Virus record (IMG/VR): IMGVR_UViG_3300009431_000026
Location: 1 to 48,191 of that record
Direction: 5' to 3' (one strand)
Source: a virus
DNA: 48,191 nt
Both the position numbers and the translations under genes were made by a program. Shown in pieces: positions 17,111 through 24,539 of the stretch (position 1 is the stretch's first letter; each line of letters begins with the position of its first letter). The notes beneath the pieces were generated by a model, which saw only the letters and a program-made list of their open reading frames with translations, had not been told where the DNA came from and searched no databases.

Positions 17111-17657
17111 AGTCTATCTCAATGTCTATCGTTACGATGTGTATGATAACGAAGACGAAAACATAGTGACATGGGACTATCCTCAAAGCGATATTCCCGT
17201 CATTGACCTTGAAAGATATGAAACTATAGGCATAACATCTGATAGCCTGCATCCCCGTGAGCTTCATCACATCTTTCTTGAGTGGGACGATGGTGCTAAG
17301 CTACCACCAGCTATACTTGGACGAGCTGAAGCTGCAGGAATACTATCTAAAACTAAGCACGGTTACCATTATATTCAAGATGCTACCTTACACCTAAGTG
17401 ACTTAGTAAAACTACAACAGTTAGCTGGATGTTGTCCTGGATTTATCAAAGCAACAAAAGAAAGAGGATGGGCTTGCTTGCGTGTAGCTGACAAGAATGG
17501 AGAAGGTATTAAGCAACTCACTAAGGATTGGAACCACTCATCACATCTATACAACACCTACAACAAGCTAGTCAACCACTTTAACCCTCAACAGACAGTA
17601 GTATCCTTAACTGAAGTGATTAACGATGAAGTAACAAGACTAACGGGAAGGAGGTGA
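17094..17657 (+). CDS. Unknown protein, weak AEP primase-like pattern
   Basis: 187 residues. After an acidic N-terminus, HHIFLEWDDG looks like a hydrophobic strand ending in paired acids. This is followed ~25 residues later by LSKTKHGYHYI, like the (S/T)-x-x-G-x-H element of archaeo-eukaryotic primases, and later by FIKATKERGWACLRVADK. The order acid pair, Gly-x-His, strand is that of AEP/PrimPol enzymes, but the third acidic motif is not clear and the protein is short, so this is a hypothesis only. It lies three genes before the DNA ligase. Start ATG at 17094 follows AAGGAGGTAGAAAGGCTGAGCA. Confidence 0.5.
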   Translation: MEEHDKVYLNVYRYDVYDNEDENIVTWDYPQSDIPVIDLERYETIGITSDSLHPRELHHIFLEWDDGAKLPPAILGRAEAAGILSKTKHGYHYIQDATLHLSDLVKLQQLAGCCPGFIKATKERGWACLRVADKNGEGIKQLTKDWNHSSHLYNTYNKLVNHFNPQQTVVSLTEVINDEVTRLTGRR

Positions 17658-17660
17658 CAT

Positions 17661-17924
17661 ATGACACAGAAGAAGATGTTTAATCCTGACTTCAAGGATC
17701 TGCCCAATGCCTTTCTCACAACCACAGGTAAAGGGAGAAAGGTATTCCGTATCAACCTGAACAGTGATGAGATACTGGCAAGGCTGGAAGAAGGGAAGAA
17801 GAGAATGGCTATTGATATCCCAACCAACAACGGTAGCATCAGGTTCAAGAATGGCAGTCATAAGGGCAAGCGATGGACTGCATTCTCGTATTATGCGTGG
17901 GCCGTAGAGGAGGTGAAGAAGTAA
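17661..17924 (+). CDS. Hypothetical protein, 87 residues
   Basis: MTQKKMFNPDFKDLPNAFLT.. behind GGAAGGAGGTGACAT. It contains RINLNSDEILARLEEGKKRMAI followed by a beta-hairpin-like GSIRFKNGSHKGKRWTAFS. Similar basic small proteins accompany phage DNA-processing genes. Its stop shares a base with the next start (TAATG). No family recognised. Confidence 0.5.
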   Translation: MTQKKMFNPDFKDLPNAFLTTTGKGRKVFRINLNSDEILARLEEGKKRMAIDIPTNNGSIRFKNGSHKGKRWTAFSYYAWAVEEVKK

Positions 17925-18172
17925 TGGACTGTCCAAGGTGCGGTAGCACAGAGTTAATGAATGATTACTTTGAAGACGAATGGTTTTACTGGTGTTCTTT
18001 CTGCGGCACTGATTTAACAGCAGAAGTAAACGGGTGCTTGACAGATGAATACAGGTGTGAATACACAAGTGAGGTGAACAGTGAGAATAACCAAGACATC
18101 GAAGCGGATGCCTTTCCCAGAATTGAGGGGGAACCTGAGTGCCATCCACTTCCCAGCGATAGCGGAGCTTAA
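17924..18172 (+). CDS. Zinc-ribbon protein overlapping ligase gene
   Basis: 82 residues, MDCPRCGST.. then WCSFCGTDL: CPRC and CSFC form a zinc ribbon, followed by an acidic tail. The start is fixed by the TAATG junction and an upstream GGAGGTG. The last 92 bases overlap the ligase gene in a different frame, an unusually long same-strand overlap. Function unknown; a ribosome-coupled partner of the ligase is possible. Confidence 0.55.
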   Translation: MDCPRCGSTELMNDYFEDEWFYWCSFCGTDLTAEVNGCLTDEYRCEYTSEVNSENNQDIEADAFPRIEGEPECHPLPSDSGA

Positions 18173-18863
18173 GCTAGACGGTGAGTTCAACTGGCTCATC
18201 AAGGAGAAGGGTGACTGCTATCTCATTAACAAGAGAGGGAAAGAAAGGAGAGGATTCCCTGCTCTTCACGGAGCCAGTGCTGTTCTTCCCGATGGTAAAT
18301 ATATCTGTGAGCTGTATTGGAGAGAAGGCAAAGCAGGTATGCTGTATGAATTTCTCAAGCATCAGGATGATGATACTCTCAGGTTTTCTGTCATTGATGT
18401 CGTAGAAATAGAAGGAGTAGATGTAACACAGAAGCCATACATTGACAGGCTTGAACTCCTATGTGAAACAGTCAAGCCTAATGGCCCTCTCGGTGGGTAT
18501 AAGACAGTGAACAGCCCAGTAGAAGTGGAAGCCTTCTTCCAGATGATAGTAGCAATGGGATACGAGGGCATCGTAGTCAAGGATCTCAACAGCCCACTCA
18601 TCTTCGGACCGTGTAGCTGGGTCAAGATAAAGAAGAAAGATGAGAGTGAGTTCAGTATAGCAAGCATAGACCCAGTCAAAGAAAGGATAGAAGTCAATGT
18701 CTTTACTCCATCTAAGACAGGACACAAGACAAGACAAGTAGGTGTCAAGGTATGCAACAAGGACAAGGCCGGGTTAAAGGTGGGAGATATGGTAAGAATA
18801 GAACATCAGGGTATTCTCAGTGAAGGAGGGCTGAGACACCCAGTATACAAGGGAAGGAGGTGA
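18081..18863 (+). CDS. ATP-dependent DNA ligase
   Basis: 260 residues from a GTG behind GAGGTGAACA; an ATG at 18108 is the alternative. Nucleotidyltransferase motifs are in order: motif I AELKLDGE with Lys31 as the AMP-accepting residue, motif III region KYICELYW, IIIa FSVIDVV, motif IV YEGIVVKD (E162) and motif V WVKIKK. The C-terminal part with VGDMVRIEHQG and SEGGLRHPVYKG is an OB-fold end as in minimal and LigD-type ligases. It seals nicks with ATP. With no phage polymerase visible, it may serve repair or end-joining rather than lagging-strand synthesis. Confidence 0.88.
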   Translation: MRITKTSKRMPFPELRGNLSAIHFPAIAELKLDGEFNWLIKEKGDCYLINKRGKERRGFPALHGASAVLPDGKYICELYWREGKAGMLYEFLKHQDDDTLRFSVIDVVEIEGVDVTQKPYIDRLELLCETVKPNGPLGGYKTVNSPVEVEAFFQMIVAMGYEGIVVKDLNSPLIFGPCSWVKIKKKDESEFSIASIDPVKERIEVNVFTPSKTGHKTRQVGVKVCNKDKAGLKVGDMVRIEHQGILSEGGLRHPVYKGRR

Positions 18864-18865
18864 GT

Positions 18866-19984
18866 ATGGCATTCAGTCAAGTAACCAATGAACAACTTGC
18901 CGAGATAAGGCAAGAGATAGAAGCAGGAAACAAGAGAGTAAGAGCATGGATGATTAAGCAAAAAGTAAAAGAGAAGTATGACTATGATATGGATGAGTCT
19001 ACGATAAGAGGTAGGTTCATTGAGATGGGTAATCCATTAAGCGGGGGGAGTGCTGGGACTCCACCACCCAAGCAAGAGAATACAGCACAAACTCCGCGTA
19101 ACCATATCAATGAAACAGTCCAGATGAAAGAGGTCAACATCCCCGATGAACTCAAGGCATATATACCGAGAGCTAATGAGTTCAGTAACTATGTAGAAAG
19201 GGATGTTGATAAGAGGCTGGCTTGTCACTATAACTTAGGCAAGTATCCCATCACGCAGGGTAAGCAGGGAACAGGCAAGACTTATGGTCATATGTATTAT
19301 GCCTTCAAATATGGCCTTCCATTCTTCCTGTTCTCCTGTTACGAGGACTTCAAGTTACCAAAGTTATTCGGAGATAAAACCATCGAAGATGGGACAATCA
19401 AGTACAGAGAAAGCTTGTTTGTCAGGGCACTGCAGAATCCAAGCGTGAATCTGTTTGATGAGATCAATGCGATAAGCAATAAGAATACCTTTGACTTCCA
19501 CGCTCTACTTCAGAACAGAGAGCTGTTCATCAAGGATGCAGATGATGGGAGAGGTAAGGTATACAAGATGCACCCTGATTGCAGGATAGGGTTCGCACAG
19601 AATCCCAAGAGTGCCAAGTATATCGGTGGTAACATCAAGCCAAGTAACTTCTTAGGTAGGTGTACCTACATCACCTATCCTGAGTTCAAGAAAGAGGAGA
19701 TAAAGAAAGCAATCACCATCAGGTATCCTAAGATGGCTCCCGATGATATGAACAAGTTTGTTGAGTATTACTTTGCTATCATCGAGACCATAGATAGAAG
19801 CCAGTTGCCTGTTGATATCAGTATCAGACAGCTAAACAATGTCATTGACCTATGGATGGCAGGTATGAACATCAAAGACTCAATAGAGGATGGACTAAGC
19901 AGTATCCTTGATGCAGTCAGCCAGCCCAAGGCAAAGGAGAGCTTCTTCAGGATAGCACAGATGGTATGGAAGGGGCTGATGTAA
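18866..19984 (+). CDS. MoxR/CobS-type AAA+ ATPase
   Basis: 372 residues from the ATG behind GGAAGGAGGTGAGT. N-terminal helical segment (about 1-50), a Pro/Ser linker (55-80), then the AAA+ core: Walker A GKQGTGKT at 132-139, Walker B NLFDEI with D198/E199, sensor-like FAQNPKS, and FLGRCTYI for a candidate arginine finger. The order and the pairing with a VWA gene directly downstream (TAATG junction) identify a MoxR/CbbQ/CobS-style remodelling pair. Such ATPases act with VWA partners as chaperones or metal-insertion machines. The target in this phage is unknown. Confidence 0.82.
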   Translation: MAFSQVTNEQLAEIRQEIEAGNKRVRAWMIKQKVKEKYDYDMDESTIRGRFIEMGNPLSGGSAGTPPPKQENTAQTPRNHINETVQMKEVNIPDELKAYIPRANEFSNYVERDVDKRLACHYNLGKYPITQGKQGTGKTYGHMYYAFKYGLPFFLFSCYEDFKLPKLFGDKTIEDGTIKYRESLFVRALQNPSVNLFDEINAISNKNTFDFHALLQNRELFIKDADDGRGKVYKMHPDCRIGFAQNPKSAKYIGGNIKPSNFLGRCTYITYPEFKKEEIKKAITIRYPKMAPDDMNKFVEYYFAIIETIDRSQLPVDISIRQLNNVIDLWMAGMNIKDSIEDGLSSILDAVSQPKAKESFFRIAQMVWKGLM

Positions 19985-21573
19985 TGAACACAAGGACATT
20001 CGAGATAATAGGCAAGTGGATAGCAAAGAAGCATAAGATATCCATTGAGTATAAGACAGGGTGCGTGCCGACAGCGAATATGGAAAACAACCATATTGTA
20101 ATGCCGAGCGACATACCTAAAGTACATCAGTATAATGCACTCACCACACTGATGCACGAGGCTGCTCATCTAAACCACAGTAAGAAAGACCTACCAAAAG
20201 ACTTGGTTAAGGATAGCCTAGCCCACGATATACTCAATGTGATAGAAGATGTAAGAGTAGACAGGAAGAATATGGGTATCCTCTACAATGTAGGTGAGTT
20301 CTATAAGAGAAGCGTGGCGTATGATATAGAGAAAAGAAAACCAATGCTGGATAAGATACCACTGCATAAGAAGGTGTTAATCAATGCCATCTATAATCTG
20401 GAGTGGTTGCCTGAGGGCATTATCCAAGACAAAGACGCTCAAGAACTAGAACAGAAAGGAGATATAGAGAACAAGATAGAACAAGCTATCAATCAGATAG
20501 AAAGGAAGGATTGGACAGGCGTACAGAAAAGCATAGAAAACATCATTAAAGCGTTAGGAATCCAAGGCTTCCCTCGTATGCCTATTACTCAAGTATGTAT
20601 AGGCGGTATGGGTGAAGGGCAAGGAGATGGTAAAGGTAAATGTCCAGCGTGTAACGGAACAGGAAAGATAGGAGGAACAAATGAAAGACAAGGTACTAAA
20701 GAAAAGGGAGGAACTGCTCAAGGCGTTCAAGGAGATAAAAAAGGCGAACCTTGCCCAGTGTGCGGTGGTAGTGGCACAGCCGACTGTGACATTAGAGGAA
20801 TTAAAGAAGCATATGATGGCAGCGGGAGTGGACAAGGTAGTGGTAGTGGGTGTGGTAACTCTGCGATAGGTGAAGTAGCAATGCGTGAGGTAACAAGGCA
20901 GAAGTTCAAGGAACTGCTGTGTATCAAGGAGATACACAAGACAGAAGACAATGCCAAGCTGAACACAGGTAGCCTCACATCATTTATGACAGGAGATATT
21001 GATGAGCTATTCCACGATGAAGAGGAGTTCAAGGTAAGGAAGTCAAAGATACTCCTGTTATTAGATGCTTCAGGCTCAATGGGTAGTATGCTACCAATGG
21101 GGGGAGAAAGGAGAGCGGTAGTAGGTGGATGCTGTAAGGAGCTAGTCAATATCCTAACAGAACTACAAGAGCTGGAAGGATTGGGTGTTGACTATGATGT
21201 CCACGCATTCACTGGCTCCTACCACGAGCTGAAGAAAGAGAACTGGGAAAAGAGATACTGTCAGCTATCAGGAGGCACAGATTTAATCAATGCCTTCGCT
21301 AAAGGACAAGAGTTCTTACTCAAGGACGCAGAGCTGGACGGACAGAAGCTTATCGTAGTATTCACAGATGGGGAGGTGGATGATGATGAGATAGCAGAGA
21401 TGCGTAAGAGAATACTAAGACACGGAGCAGAGGTAAGATGTATGGTGATAGGTGTGGGTGCTGAACTCACTAGCTATTTCGTAGACCATATCGTAGGTGA
21501 TCTGAATATCATAGCTAAAGAGAGTGCCGACCAGATACTAATGGACGCTATCACCGTAATGATGAGCGAGTAG
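19984..21573 (+). CDS. Zincin-VWA partner of the AAA+ ATPase
   Basis: 529 residues. Residues 55-65 hold LMHEAAHLNH, an HExxH zinc site (58-62), with NVIEDVRVDRK at 85-95, as in DUF2201-like/CobT-like proteins. Residues 220-223 (CPAC-x-GTG) and 257-260 (CPVC-x-GSG) are DnaJ-type CxxCxGxG zinc-finger repeats embedded in a Gly-rich linker. The C-terminal VWA domain has MIDAS DASGS (361-365), a GGTD threonine (432) and TDGE (461-464). It should bind the ATPase and metal-dependently hold a client. The start is fixed by overlap with the ATPase stop. The zincin + DnaJ-finger + VWA combination is notable. Confidence 0.82.
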   Translation: MNTRTFEIIGKWIAKKHKISIEYKTGCVPTANMENNHIVMPSDIPKVHQYNALTTLMHEAAHLNHSKKDLPKDLVKDSLAHDILNVIEDVRVDRKNMGILYNVGEFYKRSVAYDIEKRKPMLDKIPLHKKVLINAIYNLEWLPEGIIQDKDAQELEQKGDIENKIEQAINQIERKDWTGVQKSIENIIKALGIQGFPRMPITQVCIGGMGEGQGDGKGKCPACNGTGKIGGTNERQGTKEKGGTAQGVQGDKKGEPCPVCGGSGTADCDIRGIKEAYDGSGSGQGSGSGCGNSAIGEVAMREVTRQKFKELLCIKEIHKTEDNAKLNTGSLTSFMTGDIDELFHDEEEFKVRKSKILLLLDASGSMGSMLPMGGERRAVVGGCCKELVNILTELQELEGLGVDYDVHAFTGSYHELKKENWEKRYCQLSGGTDLINAFAKGQEFLLKDAELDGQKLIVVFTDGEVDDDEIAEMRKRILRHGAEVRCMVIGVGAELTSYFVDHIVGDLNIIAKESADQILMDAITVMMSE

Positions 21574-21593
21574 ACACGGGGGGCTGTGTCTAC
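21570..21593 (+). other. RNA hairpin after VWA gene
   Basis: GTAGACAC and GTGTCTAC pair as a perfect 8-bp stem around GGGGGGCT, beginning at the VWA stop codon. No U-tract follows, so it more likely separates or stabilises mRNA segments than terminates. The next gene starts 24 bases later. Confidence 0.55.
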
Positions 21594-21616
21594 GAGCGAA
21601 GAAAGGAGGTGAGACA

Positions 21617-21769
21617 ATGCTGATAGTCAAATCAGAGGTAAAGAAATTAGCAGGTAAGCAGGTATCTAAAGAGTTCTTAGAGGAACTTCACACTCACGTG
21701 AGGTTACTCATCGAAAATGCAGTAGCTAAATCAGGCTCCCGTAAAAGACTAATGAGCCGAGACCTATAA
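21617..21769 (+). CDS. Histone-fold-like small protein
   Basis: 50 residues starting behind AAAGGAGGTGAGACA. MLIVKSEVKKLAGKQVSKEF followed by a long amphipathic helix (LEELHTHVRLLIENAV) and SRKRLMSRDL. This matches the helix-long helix-loop R-K-x(2-3)-x-x-DL layout of archaeal histones (GRKTIKAEDI) and of the short bacterial histone-fold proteins that begin ML(I/V)VKS. The Lys/Arg and RDL end is the L2 loop that contacts DNA. It may compact or protect phage DNA, or act on host chromatin. Assigned by eye only. Confidence 0.6.
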   Translation: MLIVKSEVKKLAGKQVSKEFLEELHTHVRLLIENAVAKSGSRKRLMSRDL

Positions 21770-21783
21770 GAAAGGAGGATAAG

Positions 21784-22191
21784 GTGAGAGAGAGAACTAA
21801 GAATTACATAGATGTCTATCTCTACCAAAGAGATTTCAAGAGACTGAAGAAAGGATACGCTATCACTAAACACTATGGCGATGTCCACCTGTCCATTAAG
21901 AATATGTTACGAGACAGGAAAGCACAAAGAGAAATAGAAAAGCTGAAAGCTAAGTTACGAAAGCTTGAAACACAGCAGAAGAAAAGACAAATCCCCAGGG
22001 TCGAGGCTAAACAGCCAGAGTACTTGTCTGTGACGCAATTTGCTAATTCGTGTATGATTACGCCCCAGGCAGTAAGAAAAATGATAACTGAGAATAGATT
22101 AGAGGCTGTTAAGATGGGCGAGCAGTATATGATTCCTTATCAAGAATTGACGAGGTATCTGAGTATAAAGGAGGGTAAAGATGGCGTATAA
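21784..22191 (+). CDS. Helix-turn-helix (excisionase/MerR-like) protein
   Basis: 135 residues from a GTG behind AAAGGAGGATAAG. The N-terminal half is a long basic coiled coil (KAQREIEKLKAKLRKLE). The C-terminal half, about 78-125, is a winged HTH of the excisionase/HTH_17 kind: YLSVTQFANSCMITPQAVRK, then VKMGEQYMIPYQEL. A likely DNA-binding regulator or architectural protein for this phage; no integrase is present, so an excision role is unlikely. Late in the early operon, it could control the early/late switch region at 15.3 kb. Confidence 0.7.
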   Translation: MRERTKNYIDVYLYQRDFKRLKKGYAITKHYGDVHLSIKNMLRDRKAQREIEKLKAKLRKLETQQKKRQIPRVEAKQPEYLSVTQFANSCMITPQAVRKMITENRLEAVKMGEQYMIPYQELTRYLSIKEGKDGV

Positions 22192-22840
22192 GTTAAGCAT
22201 CACTGAACCTGCCCAAGGTATCAGCTTCAATGTCAGGTATGAAAATATGAGCAGAGCCAAGAGACCTGAGATTGTAGCCAAGAATCCAAAGGGTGATGAG
22301 GTGAAGCTAAGCACGGTGTATCAAGGCAAGCCGTTAGCTAGAGGCAGCACACAGAAGAAGTGGCTGGATGCCAACGGTAATGAATGGAGCAAACAAGACC
22401 TGACATTCTGGAATGGAGACCAGCAGGTTGATGAGCTTGAACAGACTAAGGTGTTTGAGATCGAGGGGTATCAGCCCACCAAGAACTACACTGATACCTA
22501 TGTCATAGCCACATACTATGAGATATATCCTGATGATAACAGTATGAAGAAGGATATAGACAGGCAGCGTGCAATGCAGAGCAATGCTGTCGGTATGCGT
22601 AAGCTATGGGAACACCTTAAGAACACAGGGCAGGTAGCAAGAGGCGAGTTCTGTCCTGCCAGTCGTGGGTTCGTAGCATCTGATGGGTATATCAGAGCCA
22701 TAGATATAGATGGCAACAAGTGGGGATTAGAGATAGGAGTATTTAAAGAAGAAAAGATATTCCATCATCTCCAAGAGGGTGTACCCACAGCAGAGCCTAT
22801 CGCTGAAAAGAAGAAAGGGAAACGAGTTAAGATGATTTAA
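22181..22840 (+). CDS. Unknown protein, possible divergent Ku-like core
   Basis: 219 residues, start behind AAGGAGGGTAAAG, overlapping the HTH gene by 11 bases. The order WLDANGNEWSKQDL (61-74), KVFEIEGYQP (90-99), TYVIATYYEIYPDD (104-119), RKLWEHLKNTGQVARGEF (140-157), then WGLEIGVFKEE, parallels the bacterial Ku core (gxEvxxxDi, I-E-I-x-x-F-V-P, xYYLxPd, LLRxALxxTGxxAxaxF, l-x-L-E-x-L). The Lys-rich C-terminus (KKKGKRVKM) is also Ku-like. Similarity is by pattern only and could be chance. With a ligase in the same operon, an end-joining role is plausible. It runs convergently into the membrane-protein gene (14-base overlap). Confidence 0.5.
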   Translation: MAYKLSITEPAQGISFNVRYENMSRAKRPEIVAKNPKGDEVKLSTVYQGKPLARGSTQKKWLDANGNEWSKQDLTFWNGDQQVDELEQTKVFEIEGYQPTKNYTDTYVIATYYEIYPDDNSMKKDIDRQRAMQSNAVGMRKLWEHLKNTGQVARGEFCPASRGFVASDGYIRAIDIDGNKWGLEIGVFKEEKIFHHLQEGVPTAEPIAEKKKGKRVKMI

Positions 22841-23348
22841 AGACCATCCAATAATATAGCGGGATTAGTGCTAACAACATTAGTCCCGCTATCCATCCAA
22901 GCACGTTAATCCAAGCCAACGATACCATAGATAATCCTATTAAAGCTGCAATGGTACCCCTCACCATTACATCTGTTCCTTTCATATCAACTGGAGTAAC
23001 CATAGACCACGGTGGCCGACAGTCAGTAACCTTCGTCATCCAGAACCTACCCAACCATGACCCGTCATCTCCTGCTCCATCGGGAACACCGTATCCCAAC
23101 GTCAATACTCCATAAAATGGAAGAACACCCACTAGCGGCAGAAGACTCCGGCTTCCCAGCCAGGCAAACAACCCAACGGTAAGCGGTACTCCGATCCGCC
23201 TCCAGTTCTTGCTCGTACCAGCAGCTCCACCCAACGCCCACAAGAACCCCGATAGCAACCCCGCGGGTACACAACCCCACTTCATAAAGCTGAACCAAGC
23301 TACTCCAACCACACATCCTGTAAGAAACTCCTCTTTACTTAGCTTCAT
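22827..23348 (-). CDS. Multi-pass membrane protein
   Basis: 173 residues from the ATG at 23348, which has AAGGAGGAGAAG in front; the earlier in-frame ATG at 23366 has no such site. At least four hydrophobic segments are seen (FLTGCVVGVAWFSF; GLLSGFLWALGG; LTVGLFAWLGSRSLLPLVGVLPFYGVL; two more near the C-terminus ending LLALIPLYYWMVF), with a soluble loop of about 40 residues between. Last gene of the minus middle operon. Could be a second holin, an exclusion or antireceptor protein; no family recognised. Confidence 0.55.
   Translation of the reverse strand: MKLSKEEFLTGCVVGVAWFSFMKWGCVPAGLLSGFLWALGGAAGTSKNWRRIGVPLTVGLFAWLGSRSLLPLVGVLPFYGVLTLGYGVPDGAGDDGSWLGRFWMTKVTDCRPPWSMVTPVDMKGTDVMVRGTIAALIGLSMVSLAWINVLGWIAGLMLLALIPLYYWMVFKSS
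22856..22892 (+). terminator. Candidate hairpin terminator after early operon
   Basis: ATAGCGGGATTAGTG and CATTAGTCCCGCTAT can pair in about 15 positions (with G-U pairs in RNA) around a 7-base loop, 15 bases beyond the stop of the last plus-strand gene and inside the convergent membrane-protein gene. No U-tract, so it may act only by stabilising the 3' end or with Rho. Confidence 0.4.
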
Positions 23349-23373
23349 CTTCTCCTCCTTAGCCATCCTAACT

Positions 23374-23886
23374 CTAGCACCTTATCCACCAGTCTGAACC
23401 CTTTACGTTTAGCACATATCTGTTCTGCCCAGTCCACTCATCAACCGCTCTTGTTACGCCCTCCCATGCACCATAGTCATGCCCTCCAAGATAACCACCA
23501 CGCTTCACCTTTGCAAACCACATACGTATATCAGTAATGACATGCTCATAGTTGTGGTTAGCATCTATATAAACAAAGTCAAAGTAAGCCTTGGGGAATT
23601 CCAGTGCGGCTTCTAATGAACTCTTCTTTAACACCCTGACACAACCATTACCTGCCGCCATGCCACACACCCTCTCATAATCACGAGACTTATTCACTAT
23701 CTTCGGCTTACCCTGTATTAATATATACGGACCCCACAAATCTATAAGCCAGAGCTCTTTCAGAGGCAAACCCAACACAATAGCGTTGGCATGTTCACCC
23801 CGCTCCACTCCGATCTCAGCCCCAACCAACGGAACGTTGGGTACACGCTCACGCCTGATATCCTCAACCATTCCTCTATATTTCAT
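23374..23886 (-). CDS. Class I SAM-dependent methyltransferase
   Basis: 170 residues. GAEIGVERGEHAN (22-34) is the glycine-rich SAM-binding motif I, LWLIDLWGPY matches motif II, and FDFVYIDANHNYEH (102-115) followed by VKRGGYLGGHDY is characteristic of the Methyltransf_24-like family often associated with cell-surface sugar modification. It overlaps the upstream zinc gene by 4 bases. Located with a radical SAM enzyme and a glycosyltransferase, it probably modifies a glycan or small molecule rather than DNA, but the substrate is unknown. Confidence 0.75.
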   Translation of the reverse strand: MKYRGMVEDIRRERVPNVPLVGAEIGVERGEHANAIVLGLPLKELWLIDLWGPYILIQGKPKIVNKSRDYERVCGMAAGNGCVRVLKKSSLEAALEFPKAYFDFVYIDANHNYEHVITDIRMWFAKVKRGGYLGGHDYGAWEGVTRAVDEWTGQNRYVLNVKGSDWWIRC

Positions 23887-24161
23887 ACTATCCCCTTAAG
23901 TTTGCTTACTTCTTCTTCCACCACATTACCCAATTCCACTATTTCTGCCCTTGGCTCTACCTTTGGTCGCCTTGGTTTAAGTGCCATATCCAACGCCTTA
24001 ATCATACAGCTTATACATATATGCCGCTCTTGCTTTGGGTTTTCATCAGTCAGAACTATATCGTTTCCCCTCTTACTCCCACAGTAATCACACAAAGCAT
24101 CACTTGCTTGTATAGTTAGATTTGGCGTTGATGTTGCCGTTGGCTTAGAGAACCATGTCAT
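23883..24161 (-). CDS. Zinc-finger protein
   Basis: 92 residues from the ATG at 24161 (AGAGGTGGGT in front; a GTG two codons earlier is possible). DALCDYCGSKRG and HICISCMIKALD give a CxxC...CxxC pair resembling the ClpX-type zinc finger of short phage proteins. A basic/Pro linker and an acidic helix follow. Function unknown. Confidence 0.55.
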   Translation of the reverse strand: MTWFSKPTATSTPNLTIQASDALCDYCGSKRGNDIVLTDENPKQERHICISCMIKALDMALKPRRPKVEPRAEIVELGNVVEEEVSKLKGIV

Positions 24162-24490
24162 ACCCACCTCTTTCTTGCCGATTTACTCAGCTTTTCTTTA
24201 TGTTTTCTTGAAAAAACTCGCCCCCTAAAACGTTTGCTTAAATTAGCACCATGCTCCATAAATCTACAATTCTCAAAAACATAACCTTGCTTGTCATCAA
24301 TTCTATCCACAGTAGGCTTCTGCATTTCATACGCCTTATCACGAAACCACATAATCTTCAACTGAGAGCAAGTCAACGTGGACTTCCTACCCCTGTAATA
24401 CTTACTATAACGCAACCTATTCGCAATATAATCTTGATGCTTTACCCAAGGGTTACTATCCCTATACCGCTTCTTAATTTTATATCGCAT
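24158..24490 (-). CDS. HNH-type/NUMOD phage nuclease-like protein
   Basis: 110 residues, very basic. LTCSQLKIMWFRD, KPTVDRIDDKQGYVFENCRF and MEHGANLSKRFRGR match small phage proteins of the HNH-related group in which VDRIDxxxGY..NCR is the conserved core; the C-terminal FSRKHKEKLSKSARKRW is a NUMOD3-like DNA-binding repeat. It is the first gene after its own consensus promoter (24511-24539), with GGAGGGTATT as ribosome site. Probably a free-standing mobile endonuclease. Confidence 0.65.
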   Translation of the reverse strand: MRYKIKKRYRDSNPWVKHQDYIANRLRYSKYYRGRKSTLTCSQLKIMWFRDKAYEMQKPTVDRIDDKQGYVFENCRFMEHGANLSKRFRGRVFSRKHKEKLSKSARKRWV

Positions 24491-24510
24491 AATACCCTCC
24501 TATAATCTAA

Positions 24511-24539
24511 AGTATACACTATAAGTGGGTATATGTCAA
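24511..24539 (-). promoter_or_regulatory. Internal sigma70 promoter
   Basis: TTGACA (24539-24534), 17 bases, TATACT (24516-24511): the same hexamers and spacing as the promoters at 15.3 and 32.5 kb. It starts in the radical SAM gene's stop codon and would give a leader of about 15 bases to the HNH gene. No terminator follows it. Confidence 0.85.

Noticed and set aside
21784-22191. Excisionase, hence a temperate phage
   Set aside because: No integrase, attachment-site repeat or immunity-repressor arrangement was seen; the HTH fold is shared by many regulators.
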